Shown here piece by piece: positions 8,671-17,487 of a stretch of DNA of 64,000 bases; positions within the stretch are counted from its first letter, which is position 1; each line of letters begins with the position of its first letter. The DNA comes from Diacronema lutheri. Lineage: Eukaryota > Haptophyta > Pavlovophyceae > Pavlovales > Pavlovaceae. Below the pieces are notes generated by a model. That model was not told the origin of the DNA. It saw only the letters and a list, made by a program, of their open reading frames with translations, and made no database searches. A program made the translations under genes and the position numbers. The stretch covers positions 250,501 to 314,500 of the forward strand of contig JAGTXO010000026.1 of NCBI GenBank assembly GCA_019448385.1, given 5' to 3'.

Positions 8671-10527
8671 TCACTTGCTCGCCGCGGCGGGCGCGGGCGC
8701 GGGCGCGGGCGTGCGGCTGAGCGCCGAGTCGTGCGAGCCGACAGCGCGACCGCTCGGATCGGCCATGCCCTTCCAGGCGGCGTCCCACTCGATCGCGACG
8801 GCGGAGGAGCAGGCGATGGATGGGCCGCCGGGCACAGTCGCAGCCGCCGACCAGTGCGGGAAGTGCGATTGGAAGATGGTGCGCAGGTAGTAAGCCTCCT
8901 TGGTGGGCGGCGTGTTGAGCGGGAAGCGCTGCTTGGCCGTCTTGAACTCCTCGTCCGTCACGACGCGCTGCGTGTGCTCCTTGAGACCGTCGATCCACGA
9001 GTAGCCGACGCCGTCGGAGAACTGCTCCTTCTGCCGCCACAGCACCTCGGGCGGCAAGAACTTGACGCCGTCGAGCTGGTCATCGTCAAAGGCCTTGCGC
9101 ATCAGCCACTTTTCAATCTGCTGCGTCGGCGCGCCCTTGCCCTTGGTCAGCTTGTACTCGGGGCTGGTGCGCATCGCGACATCGAGGAAATCCTTGTCGA
9201 GGAAGGGCACGCGCACCTCGAGCCCCCACGCCATCGTCGCCTTGTTTGCGCGCAGGCAATCGTACAGGTGGAGCATGCCCAGCTTGCGCACGCACTCCTC
9301 GTGCAGCGCCTGCCCGCTCGGCGCCTTGTGGAAGTAGAGGTAGCCGGCGAGCGCCTCGTCGGAGCCCTCACCCGACAGCACCATCTTGATCCCGAGCCCC
9401 TTGATCTTGCGCGCGAGCAAGAACATGGGCGTGCCCGCGCGGATCGTCGTGACGTCGTACGTCTCAAGGTGGTAGATCACGTCCGAGATCGCGTCAAGCC
9501 CCTCCTGCACGGTGAAGGTGAACGAGTAGTGGTCGGTGCCGAGGAAGTCGGCGACGCGCTGCGCCGCCGCCAGGTCGGGCGAGCCGACCAGCCCGACCGA
9601 GAAGGTCTTCAGCCGGTGCGGCTCATCGCCATACTGCCGCGCAACGAGCGACGCGACAAGGGACGAGTCGAGGCCACCAGAGAGGAGGACGCCGTACGGC
9701 ACCTCGGCCATCAGCCGCTTGGTCACGGCGGCCTGAAACGTCTCACGCACCGCCCTGAGGTCGAGCGGCTGCGTCGCGTGCGCCACGTCCGTCCACTGCG
9801 GGTTGTAATACTTGTGCAGCTGGCGCGTGCGAGACGAGTAGTAATGGCCGGGCGGGAAGACCATCACGCGCTCGCAGCTGCCGACGATTGCCTTCATCTC
9901 GGAGGCAAACCAGAGTGAGCCGTCGTGCCCGTACCCAAAGTAGAGCGAGTTCACGCCGATGTGGTCGCGCGCCGCGTAGAGCTCGCCGCTCTTCTCATCG
10001 ACGATCACAAACGCAAAGTCGCCGTCGAGCCGCGACGCGACGTCGAGGCCCCACTCGCGGTAGCCGTGCACGACGACCTCGCAGTCGGAGCCCGTGGCAA
10101 ACGGCCGCGAGTCGACCAGTGTGCGCCGCAGCTCGACATGGTTGTAGATCTCGCCGTTGATCGACAGCGCCGCGAGGCCGTCGTGCGAGTAGAGCGGCTG
10201 GTTGCCGCCCACGCCGCCGTTGATGGCCAGGCGCTCGTGCGCGACGACGTGCCGGCGGCCGGGCTCGGAGGACTCGGTCAGATGCACGCCCGATCCGTCC
10301 GGTCCGCGGTGCCGGATCATCCGCTGCAGCTGCAGCGCCTTGAGCCGCAGATCATCCGCGGGCATCGTCGAGTCGAACACGGCGAGGATGCCGCACGCGC
10401 GCGTGCGCGCCGCGGCGGCGGGCGCGCGCGGCGCGCGCGATGCGACGAGGCGCGCCGGCCGCGCGCCGCCGAATGCGCGCGCCGCGCACGGCAGCAGCAG
10501 TGCGAGCATCGCTCGCCGGCCGAACAT
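8671..10527 (-). CDS. ASNS: Asparagine synthetase (glutamine-hydrolysing) with plastid-type leader
   Basis: Converts aspartate, glutamine and ATP to asparagine, by family; 618 residues in one exon. The glutaminase domain begins with CGILAVFDS at Cys45 and continues with RHRGPDGSGVHL, NGEIYNH and GSDCEVVVHGY. The synthetase domain has the PP-loop LLSGGLDSSLVA and later FLGTDHYSFTFT, LSGEGSDEALAGYLYFHKAP and RVPFLDKDFLD. The ATG at 10527 gives MFGRRAMLALLLPCAARAFG, a signal peptide ending in an ARAF motif like the ASAF motif of secondary-plastid leaders. The frame is open further upstream but has no other ATG giving a better leader. The nucleophilic Cys must be N-terminal in the mature enzyme, so cleavage directly before Cys45 is required. 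Confidence 0.93.
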   Translation of the reverse strand: MFGRRAMLALLLPCAARAFGGARPARLVASRAPRAPAAAARTRACGILAVFDSTMPADDLRLKALQLQRMIRHRGPDGSGVHLTESSEPGRRHVVAHERLAINGGVGGNQPLYSHDGLAALSINGEIYNHVELRRTLVDSRPFATGSDCEVVVHGYREWGLDVASRLDGDFAFVIVDEKSGELYAARDHIGVNSLYFGYGHDGSLWFASEMKAIVGSCERVMVFPPGHYYSSRTRQLHKYYNPQWTDVAHATQPLDLRAVRETFQAAVTKRLMAEVPYGVLLSGGLDSSLVASLVARQYGDEPHRLKTFSVGLVGSPDLAAAQRVADFLGTDHYSFTFTVQEGLDAISDVIYHLETYDVTTIRAGTPMFLLARKIKGLGIKMVLSGEGSDEALAGYLYFHKAPSGQALHEECVRKLGMLHLYDCLRANKATMAWGLEVRVPFLDKDFLDVAMRTSPEYKLTKGKGAPTQQIEKWLMRKAFDDDQLDGVKFLPPEVLWRQKEQFSDGVGYSWIDGLKEHTQRVVTDEEFKTAKQRFPLNTPPTKEAYYLRTIFQSHFPHWSAAATVPGGPSIACSSAVAIEWDAAWKGMADPSGRAVGSHDSALSRTPAPAPAPAAASK

Positions 10528-10683
10528 GACGCCGCCGAGCGAGCTCGTGTCCACGGGCTCGTCAAGAGGCGCGACACAATTTCTCCCCCCACACCGTTTC
10601 ATTTTCGCGGCGACGGCGAGGAGCACGCGGGAGCGGCGCCGCGCGCGGTGGAGGCTGGGGTCCGACGCGCTGGCCCCTCGCGC
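10528..10683. promoter_or_regulatory. Divergent promoter region, asparagine synthetase / TKL kinase
   Basis: 156 nt between the two start codons. A less GC-rich patch (caatttctcccc, then cgtttcattttcg, about 10576-10609) is the only compositional landmark and could be a promoter element. Confidence 0.35.
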
Positions 10684-11772
10684 ATGCCCGTCGCGTTGGC
10701 GCCGTCAGCCTCTGTGCGCCTCGCGCCGCCCGCGCGCTCAGTCGCCGCGTCTCGGCCGGTGACGCCCGTGCCCGTCGCCAAGTCGCGCTCGCCGCCGCCG
10801 GCGGCGCACGCTCTGGTGTCGACACGGCTGCCAACGCCCGATCGGCTGCCACAGGCGGCGGTGCGCGCGCCGCGTGCCGAGCTGATTGCGCACAGCGAGC
10901 TCGCGCTTGGCGCCGAGATCGGCAGCGGCTCGTTTGCGGTCGTCTACGCGGCCGAATGGGCGAGCCGCGCGGTGTGCGTCAAGCAGTATCGCGAGCTGGG
11001 CGGCGCGGAGGCGAGCGCGGCGCGGCACAAGGAGGCGGAGCTCTTCGATCAAGAGGCGCGCGTGATGCGCCGTCTGCACCACAAGAACATCGTCGAGCTA
11101 CTCGCGTACACGCTCGTGCCGCGCGCGCTGGTGATGGAGCTCTGCCCGGCCGGCTCGCTCTTCCGCGTGCTGCACGACCCGAAGTTTGAGCTGCTGTGCT
11201 CACAATTGTCGGTCGTCAAGAAGTTCGCGACTGGCATCGCCGCGGGCATGCGACACATGCATACATGCGGCGTGATCCACCGCGACCTGCGCACGGAGAA
11301 CGTCTTTCTCTCCTTCTCGCGTGCGGCCAAGGGCGGGTTGCGCGTCAAAGTGGGCGACTTCAACCTGTCGCGCGAGTCGATGGCGCACAGCCTGACGATG
11401 ACAGAGTGCGGCACCTTCCAGTGGATCGCGCCCGAGACCGTTCGCGAGGAGAAGGCGTCGACCAAGGTGGACGTCTACTCGTTCGCGATTGTGCTCTGGG
11501 AGATTGGCACGCGCGCGGTACCGTTTGCCGACCACCCGGCAGGGCCGTGGTTTGCAAGCCTGCAGGCCGCCTTCCATGGCCTGCGCCCGCCGCTCGACGG
11601 CGTGCGGCACGCCAAGCATCTCGCGCCGCTCATCGGCGCGTGCTGGGACAACGACCACCACCGGAGGCCGTCCTTTGCAGAGCTCTGCGACTCCTTGCGC
11701 AAGATACCCGTCCTCACGCCGCTCAAGGATGCGCTCTACCTGCTGCCGGCGCGCGCGCGCCAACGTGACTAG
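10684..11772 (+). CDS. TKL (Raf-like) protein kinase
   Basis: Predicted Ser/Thr kinase, 362 residues in one exon. After an 80-residue Pro/Ala-rich N-terminus, the kinase domain shows the glycine loop IGSGSFAVVYAAEW at about 80, the VCVK lysine near 100, HRDLRTENV at about 200, and DFN in place of DFG (VGDFNLSR) at about 225. CGTFQWIAPE and SFAIVLWEI follow in the order and form seen in tyrosine-kinase-like MAPKKK-type kinases. The catalytic Lys, HRD Asp and metal-binding Asp are all present, so it should be active despite the DFG-to-DFN change. The ATG at 10684 is the first in-frame ATG after the divergent asparagine synthetase gene. The pathway is unknown. Confidence 0.9.
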   Translation: MPVALAPSASVRLAPPARSVAASRPVTPVPVAKSRSPPPAAHALVSTRLPTPDRLPQAAVRAPRAELIAHSELALGAEIGSGSFAVVYAAEWASRAVCVKQYRELGGAEASAARHKEAELFDQEARVMRRLHHKNIVELLAYTLVPRALVMELCPAGSLFRVLHDPKFELLCSQLSVVKKFATGIAAGMRHMHTCGVIHRDLRTENVFLSFSRAAKGGLRVKVGDFNLSRESMAHSLTMTECGTFQWIAPETVREEKASTKVDVYSFAIVLWEIGTRAVPFADHPAGPWFASLQAAFHGLRPPLDGVRHAKHLAPLIGACWDNDHHRRPSFAELCDSLRKIPVLTPLKDALYLLPARARQRD

Positions 11773-12274
11773 CGGCGGGCGCCTGTGCCAACGACAACGT
11801 GCTCTCACTCCCGATCCCAATCCCGACTCCCGACATCAGGGGTGGCGGGGCGCGCGTGCGCGGCCACGCGGCCAGCATCGCGGCGCTTGCCACGCTGGCG
11901 GCGGGTGGCGGTGCGCTTCGCGGCGGCGACAGGGAACTGCGACGCGGCGGGGAGGGTGGCGGCTCGCTGGCGGCGGGCGTCGCGCTCTGCAGCGGCGGCG
12001 GGCGGCTTGGCGACGTGGCAGGCGGCGGCTCGGGGGTGGCGGTCGTCGCCGACGATCTTCGGGCCTCGGCGTGCGCGTGCGCGTCGGCCGGTGGTGTGGT
12101 TGACGGCGGCCACCGGTGCGGCGGCGCGCGGGCGGCGGCGCGCGGTTGCTAGGCGCGTGTGGGCCTTTGGGCCTGCTCCGCCTGGCGCCTCGCTGCGCAC
12201 TTCCTGACCCCATCTGTTGACCCGGCGGAAAGCGTCGTTACCAGTCATCAGACGGTTGACAGCAAGCATCCGCC
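11773..12274. other. GC-rich intergenic stretch, no supported gene
   Basis: About 500 nt between the kinase stop and the next plus-strand gene. Several frames stay open on both strands because the region is Ala/Gly/Arg/Pro low-complexity. A minus-strand ATG at 12269 opens a short natural-looking sequence (MLAVNRLMTGNDAFRRVNRW) but then runs into Arg-rich filler, and it is only 5 nt from the neighbouring start. I cannot support it as a gene. Confidence 0.4.
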
Positions 12275-14017
12275 ATGGCGGGCGGAGTGCCGGACGCTGG
12301 CGGCACGCACACGCCACCGGCCGAGCCAACTGCGCTTCGCGGCGCGTTGCCCGCCTCGGCGGCGCGGCCCGCGCCCCGTGGCGCGGGCGCACGGTTGGCC
12401 GAGCTCGAGCGCGAGCTGGCGGCGGCAAAAGCCGCTGCCGCCGCCGCGTCCGCGTCGTCCGCGCGGCGCGAGGCTGAGCTAGTTGGCCTTTCATTTGCGC
12501 TGCGCGACGCGCTGCTCGCGCTCCAGCAGCCGGCAGCGACGCGCGGCTCAACGTCGTCCGCGGCGCGCTTTGGGCTCGTCGAGGTGCTCGGTCGTGTGCC
12601 GCCGCGAGCGGCGCTCGCGATCTGGCCCGAGCTCGACTGGGGTGGCGACGACGCGGACAGCGATTGCGCGAGCGACGATGGCGGAGCGCGCGCGCGGGCG
12701 AGCTTACCCGCGGACCTCGACGAGCGCAATGGCGCGCTCCTCGTTCGGCACCGCGGGCGCATGCACCTGATGAAGGAGGCGGCCATGCTACACTCGCCGA
12801 GCGCGGCTGAGCACGCCCGCGCCGCCGCGCGGCACGGCGCCAGTCGCGACGCGGCGCGCTACTCCGTGCCGGCCGGCGCGAGCGCGCCGTGGGCGGGCGC
12901 GCCCGCCGCCTGGCCCATCGTCGGCGCGGACATCCTCGAGCCAATGGCGGGCGGGGCGCTCGACGGCGCGCGGCGCGATGCGGCCGCGCGGGCGTGCCCG
13001 GTGCTCGACGCGCAGCCGCTCGCCGAGGCGCGCAAGGCGATCGGCGCGCTTCGCATGACACCGCGCGCCGCGATCAGCGCGATCGACACGTGCGCGGCCG
13101 CTGCGGGCGCGTGCACGCGCGCGGGCGGCGGCTCGGCGCCGCTCGCGACCGCCGCCATGGCACACACGCGTGCCGACTTTTCGAGCGGCGGCTGGGAGAT
13201 GAGCGGCGTTTGTGGCTCGTCGACCAGCAACGGCGCGAGCGCGCCGCACGGCGTGGGTGCCACGTCGCGCGGGCACGCCGGCACGCGCGGGGCTGCGGCA
13301 AGTCCGCGCCCAACGCCGCCGGCTGCAGCCCATTTCCTCGCGCCCGCGCGACGGCTGGGCACGCGATCCGTTGCTGAGGAGCGCGCGGGGCCCGACGCGT
13401 GGCGCGCGCCACACTCACCACGCGCGCTTGAGACGGCGCTCATCCTGCGCCAAGCCGAGCTGCTCGCGAGCAAGCACATGCCCGCGTACGCCACGCGCGA
13501 CGGCCAGCGCGACGAGCGCGAGGCGCGCGGCGTGGCCGCCGCCGCGGCTGCCGCGAGGCGCGCGCGCGCCGCCGGCGCGCGCGCGCCGCCGCCCGCCACG
13601 CCGCGCGCGCTCGCCGCGTCAGCGCCGCGCGCCGTGGAGATGTCGCCGCCGCAGCAGCGGCTGAGCGCCGCGCGCGAGCCCATCGTGGCCGAGCCGCCCG
13701 GCTTGGCGGATGACACGGCTGGCGGCGTGCATGTGCGCGCGCACACGCCGCCCGACGCCTCCGCGCTCTCTTTGCGCGTGCCGAGTGCGGGGCTCGTCGA
13801 GCGCGAGGGCAGCAGCGCCGATGGCGCGTCCAGCCCGTGCGCGCACGACGCCGTGCCAGCCGTGCGCTCGGCTCCTCCCGACGGCGCCTTGTCGCCCAGC
13901 GCGGCGGGGGTCGAGGCGGCCACCCTCGCCCGAACGGCGCCCGGCGAGGCCTTGCGGCCGCGCGCGGGGGGCGCGCCGCGGCCTCCATCTGCCGAGCTGG
14001 GGGGCAATGCCGGCTGA
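12275..14017 (+). CDS. Low-complexity Ala/Pro/Ser-rich protein, function unknown
   Basis: A long frame of 580 residues with a clean ATG. No domain is recognised. Residues about 38-75 form a short predicted coiled coil (ARLAELERELAAAKAAAAAA). A more ordered segment follows (GLVEVLGRVPPRAALAIWPE, then an acidic GGDDADSDCASDDGG). The rest is disordered Ala/Arg/Ser/Pro sequence with a short helix near LETALILRQAELLASKHMPA. Acidic and Ser-rich patches suggest a regulatory or scaffold protein. In this GC-rich genome a long open frame is weak evidence; what favours coding here is the acidic and Ser/Pro composition, unlike the Arg-rich shadow frames. An additional 3' exon in 14020-14320 is possible. 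Confidence 0.55.
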   Translation: MAGGVPDAGGTHTPPAEPTALRGALPASAARPAPRGAGARLAELERELAAAKAAAAAASASSARREAELVGLSFALRDALLALQQPAATRGSTSSAARFGLVEVLGRVPPRAALAIWPELDWGGDDADSDCASDDGGARARASLPADLDERNGALLVRHRGRMHLMKEAAMLHSPSAAEHARAAARHGASRDAARYSVPAGASAPWAGAPAAWPIVGADILEPMAGGALDGARRDAAARACPVLDAQPLAEARKAIGALRMTPRAAISAIDTCAAAAGACTRAGGGSAPLATAAMAHTRADFSSGGWEMSGVCGSSTSNGASAPHGVGATSRGHAGTRGAAASPRPTPPAAAHFLAPARRLGTRSVAEERAGPDAWRAPHSPRALETALILRQAELLASKHMPAYATRDGQRDEREARGVAAAAAAARRARAAGARAPPPATPRALAASAPRAVEMSPPQQRLSAAREPIVAEPPGLADDTAGGVHVRAHTPPDASALSLRVPSAGLVEREGSSADGASSPCAHDAVPAVRSAPPDGALSPSAAGVEAATLARTAPGEALRPRAGGAPRPPSAELGGNAG

Positions 14018-14790
14018 CGCGATGCCCAGCCGCGGCCTCCGCCAATGCTGTCCTCCCCACGCGAACGGGACCCGTTTGGCCTCGGCACGCTCGACGAGCA
14101 GCACGGGGCGCTCGCACTAGATCCAGCTCGCGCGCGCACGTGTCGGATCATCTGCGCGGAAAGCACCGTGCGGACCGCTCGTGCGAGCTCGCCGCGCTCG
14201 AGCGCACGAGCCGTGCGCCGCTCGGCGCTGCGCCGGAAGGCGGCGGGGTGGGCGACGGCGCGCCGACGGTGGCGTCGCTCAAGGCGGCACTGTGCGCAGG
14301 GCACATTGTGTGCAGGACGGCCGACGCGAATGCGCTGCCCGCCGTCAACGAATACGCTGTCCGTTGCAATGCGCTGCCCGCTGTCAACGAATGCGCTGCC
14401 CGCTGTCAACGCACACGCGCCGCCTCGGCGGCTTTGCGCGCGGCGCGCCGCGTGCGCTTGGCGTTAGGCGGAATTGCGCGCGGTGCGCAAGCTCGGCGTC
14501 GCAACGACTTTTGGCGCCCGAGCCGCTGTCGAGCAAACGCTGGTCGGTGCTCCGACTCAGGCTCGCGCTCGCGCGCCGCGCTGGGCGGGAGGGTGCGGGA
14601 GGGTGACCCGGTGAGAAGAATGCGGAGGTATATTCTTCCACGCGGATCGCTTAAACATTCCCGGACTCCCGTACTCGGTGGGCTGGTCGGGATTGCAATT
14701 AGCGACATTTCAGATGCCTCAGCGTACAGGTCAGATACGCACCGCAGGCGGTATCCAAGTTCTCGTCGGTCAGGTCCCCCTTCACGGAAC
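14018..14790. other. Intergenic region with short direct repeats
   Basis: About 770 nt without a supported gene. At 14324..14412 a unit of about 22 nt (aatgcgctgcccgctgtcaac) is repeated roughly three times with small changes. A less GC-rich patch around 14624-14660 (aggtatattcttccacgcgg) may belong to the promoter of the TIR-like/lectin gene. Frames at 14020-14320 stay open and could be 3' exon sequence of the preceding gene or 5' exon sequence of the next; I cannot resolve this. Confidence 0.4.
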
Positions 14791-17160
14791 ATGCCGGGGT
14801 CAGTCGAGATCCGCGTGCACCCGGCGAGGGCGGGCTCGTGTACGGAGACGGAGGTCAACGCCAGCGTCTCGCGCGCGCATGCCGCGCGCCGCGCGCGCAC
14901 CGCGCGCGTGACGGGCATTCCGCTCGCGCTCGGCGTCGCGTGCGGCGTGATCGGCTCGGCGCTGATCACGGTGTCGGACGTGTCGTCGACGGCGTGGACG
15001 ATCGGAGCGGAGCTTACAGTGTGCTGCCTGCCGTTGCTCCTGCTCTCTGCGCCGCCGACCGAGCGGCGCAACGTTACGCTCGCGTCGCTGGCCTCCATAG
15101 CCTTCTTTGTCGGGATTGGCGCGACGAACGCGCGGACAGCGCTCGCGATGCATGCGCAAGCGGCGCGTTTGCCCTCGTGCGCAACGGCTGCGCACCTGTT
15201 CACGCTCGTGCACGCCTACGGGATCACCGCGGTGCACCCGTGGGCCGCTGCGCTGCTCACGGCCGCGCGCCACCTCCGCCGGCTGCTGGCGAGCAGCCGG
15301 GCCGCGCGCGCGCTCGGCGGCGCGATCTCGACGCGCGAGCAGCTCGCGCACCTTTGGTCGACCGCGGCGTGGGTGTACGCTGTGTGCGCGCTCGCGTGGG
15401 GGTGGACACACGCGCTCGTGGGCTCAACCACGCCCCGCTATGCAACGACAGGTTTGTGCAAGATCGGCATCCCGTTCCTCGTCGTCTTCCTGTGCTGCGC
15501 GGCGTTTTGCGCGAACGGCCGCGTGCGCCGTCGGCTGCACGCATGGCTCGTCGCGCGTGGCGATGGCATCGGTGCGGCGGCGGGGATTGCGGTGCTGATC
15601 GGGAACGCCGACCCGCGCTCGGCCGTCGCCGACGGCGAGCGCCGCCTGCGCGCCGTGCCGTGCGCCCAGCTCACGGTCGATGTGTTCGCGTCGTCCGCCG
15701 TGTCGGCGCACTGGATCGGCATGTCGGTGCCGGCCGAGCTCGACGCCGTCGACGCGTTTGTCTCGCACTCGTGGCACGATCCGGCCGGGCCCAAGTTTGA
15801 CGCGCTGATGGCGTGGCGCGGAGACTTCATCTCCGCGCACAAGCGCGAACCGCTCGTGTGGCTCGACCGGTGCTGCATCACGCGGCTGGGCGACGACCTG
15901 CCGCACTTGCCCATCTTCCTCGCCGCGTCGCGCCAGCTGCTCATCCTCGCCGGTCCTACGTGGACGAAACGGCTGTGGTGCCTCGTCGAGTGCTTTGTCT
16001 TCGACCAGATGAAGCCGGACCTGCACGGCGCCGACGCGCCGACGCTCGCCGCGCTCGCGCAGCTGCGGCTGCTGCCCGGGTGCGACGAGGCCGTGCTCGC
16101 CACCGTCGACGTGAACACGTGCGAGTGCGCGCACCGTGACGATTACGACCGGCTGATCGGCGTACTCGAGGCGGCGTACGGCTCCGTCGAAGTCTTCAAC
16201 GAGCGGGCACGTTTCCTGCTGCAGCGCCTGCCGCGCGGGGGCGGGGCCGACGGCAGCACGCCGCCGGCGCGGCCGAGCCGCCTGTTGGCGCCCATTTCGA
16301 GCCCGTCGCGCAGCAGCCACGGGAGCGGAGGCAGCTGCGGCGATGGCAGCTGGCGCCTGTCGCGGACGGCGGTCAAGGGCTCCGCTGCGCCCAGCGGGCA
16401 GGGGGCGCCAGCCGCCGCCGCGTCTGGCGCGGCGACGCCGCCGGCCGCCGCGTCTGGCGCGGCGACGCCGCCGGCGACGGACGCCGCGTGCGCCGAGTTT
16501 GCGAGCGTGACGCTGACGCGCGAGCTTACGATGGCGGCGCCTGTGCAGCCCTCCCAGCCCGCCACGTCGGAGGCGCACGTCGCGCAGCCGGCGAAGCGGC
16601 AGGTGGCGCGCCGTCGGCTCAGCACCGAGGGGCTGCTCTCCGCGCTCGTCGTGTGCGTCTACGTGGTCCTCGCCGCCGTCTACTCGCGCTGGGCGCACGA
16701 GCCCGGCGCGGCAGAATGCGACTGGTGCGACGCGCGCCTTGCTCGGCTGCGCGCGACCGACGGCTCGGGCTGGGTCTTTGCGACCGACGGGGGCGCGCGC
16801 GCATCCGCCGGGCGCGCATGGCGCTACTCTGCGCAAAGGTGGCCGAACGGCCGCGCCTCGGCTGCGCTACCGTGGGACGAGGCTGCGCGCGCGTGCGGCG
16901 CTTCGTTTGGCGGCGCTCTCGCTCGGCCCGCAGACAGCGCCGAGGAGCGGCTGCTGCTGTGCGTTCTCGGGGAGCACGCGCTCAGCGCGTGGGTCGCGCG
17001 CCCTGCTTCGGATGGCCATGCGCCACGGGATGGGGCTGGCGCTGCCGAGGCTGCACGCGCAACGACACGGTGCCCCGAGCTCGCGCCGTGGGGGGTGCAG
17101 TCGATCGAATGCACGTACGCCACGCACTACGTGTGCGAGGCGCATGTTGCCGCCCCTTAG
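14791..17160 (+). CDS. Multi-pass membrane protein with TIR-like domain and C-terminal C-type-lectin-like domain
   Basis: 789 residues from the ATG at 14791; an upstream exon is possible. Residues about 45-265 hold six or so hydrophobic segments (for example IPLALGVACGVIGSALITV, CKIGIPFLVVFLCCAAFC). Residues about 318-430 form a domain starting AVDAFVSHSWHD, then VWLDRCCI and LLILAGPTWTKRLWCLVE. This is the SHSW-type TIR-superfamily module that recurs in algal membrane proteins. A single hydrophobic segment lies at about 615-633 (LLSALVVCVYVVLAAVYS). Residues about 641-789 look like a C-type-lectin domain: paired Cys (CDWC), WDEAARACGASFGGALARP, SAWVA, then a terminal CP...ECTYATHYVCE. A cell-surface or vesicle receptor is one plausible role; no ligand can be inferred. 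The stop codon lies inside the first copy of a tandem repeat. Confidence 0.72.
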   Translation: MPGSVEIRVHPARAGSCTETEVNASVSRAHAARRARTARVTGIPLALGVACGVIGSALITVSDVSSTAWTIGAELTVCCLPLLLLSAPPTERRNVTLASLASIAFFVGIGATNARTALAMHAQAARLPSCATAAHLFTLVHAYGITAVHPWAAALLTAARHLRRLLASSRAARALGGAISTREQLAHLWSTAAWVYAVCALAWGWTHALVGSTTPRYATTGLCKIGIPFLVVFLCCAAFCANGRVRRRLHAWLVARGDGIGAAAGIAVLIGNADPRSAVADGERRLRAVPCAQLTVDVFASSAVSAHWIGMSVPAELDAVDAFVSHSWHDPAGPKFDALMAWRGDFISAHKREPLVWLDRCCITRLGDDLPHLPIFLAASRQLLILAGPTWTKRLWCLVECFVFDQMKPDLHGADAPTLAALAQLRLLPGCDEAVLATVDVNTCECAHRDDYDRLIGVLEAAYGSVEVFNERARFLLQRLPRGGGADGSTPPARPSRLLAPISSPSRSSHGSGGSCGDGSWRLSRTAVKGSAAPSGQGAPAAAASGAATPPAAASGAATPPATDAACAEFASVTLTRELTMAAPVQPSQPATSEAHVAQPAKRQVARRRLSTEGLLSALVVCVYVVLAAVYSRWAHEPGAAECDWCDARLARLRATDGSGWVFATDGGARASAGRAWRYSAQRWPNGRASAALPWDEAARACGASFGGALARPADSAEERLLLCVLGEHALSAWVARPASDGHAPRDGAGAAEAARATTRCPELAPWGVQSIECTYATHYVCEAHVAAP

Positions 17161-17456
17161 CCAACAAACGCAGGCGTTGCACGCTAGGCGAAGGGGGGGA
17201 AAAGGGTTGGGAAATGTGCGAGGCGCATGTTGCCGCCCCTTAGCCAACAAACGCAGGCGTTGCACGCTAGGCGAAGGGGGGAAAGGGTTGGGAAATGTGC
17301 GAGGCGCATGTTGCCGCCCCTTAGCCAACAAACGCAGGCGTTGCACGCTAGGCGGAGGGGGGGAAAGGGTTGGGAAATGTGCGAGGCGCATGTTGCCGCC
17401 CCTTAGCCAACAAACGCAGGCGTTGCACGCTAGGCGAAGGGGGGAAAAGGATTGGG
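17131..17456. repeat. Tandem array, four copies of an 81-83 bp unit
   Basis: Copies start at about 17133, 17216, 17297 and 17379, with spacings of 83, 81 and 82. Each begins gtgcgaggcgcatgttgccg, includes a TAG and gccaacaaacgcaggcgttg, and ends in a G-run plus aaagggttgggaaat. Length variation comes from the G and A runs. The first copy overlaps the last coding residues and stop codon of the lectin-type gene, so the array is a multiplied gene 3' end. It sits between two convergent genes. Confidence 0.95.
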
Positions 17457-17487
17457 TCAAAATGCCCCGCAGGCCTCGCCCCGCCCG

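Noticed and set aside
8578-9918. A 446-codon plus-strand frame
   Set aside because: Antisense shadow of asparagine synthetase; composition is Arg/His/Leu-rich without domains.
11799-12152. A 117-codon plus-strand frame of Gly/Ala/Arg
   Set aside because: Low-complexity, no conserved pattern, and equally long frames exist on the other strand.
13837-14790. Upstream extension of the TIR-like/lectin frame to 13837
   Set aside because: It overlaps the end of the preceding gene, is Arg-rich, and includes the short direct repeats; the ATG at 14791 is the first followed by convincing protein.
17131-17456. CRISPR-like look of the four-copy array
   Set aside because: Copies are contiguous 81-83 bp tandem units without unique spacers, in a eukaryotic gene 3' end.
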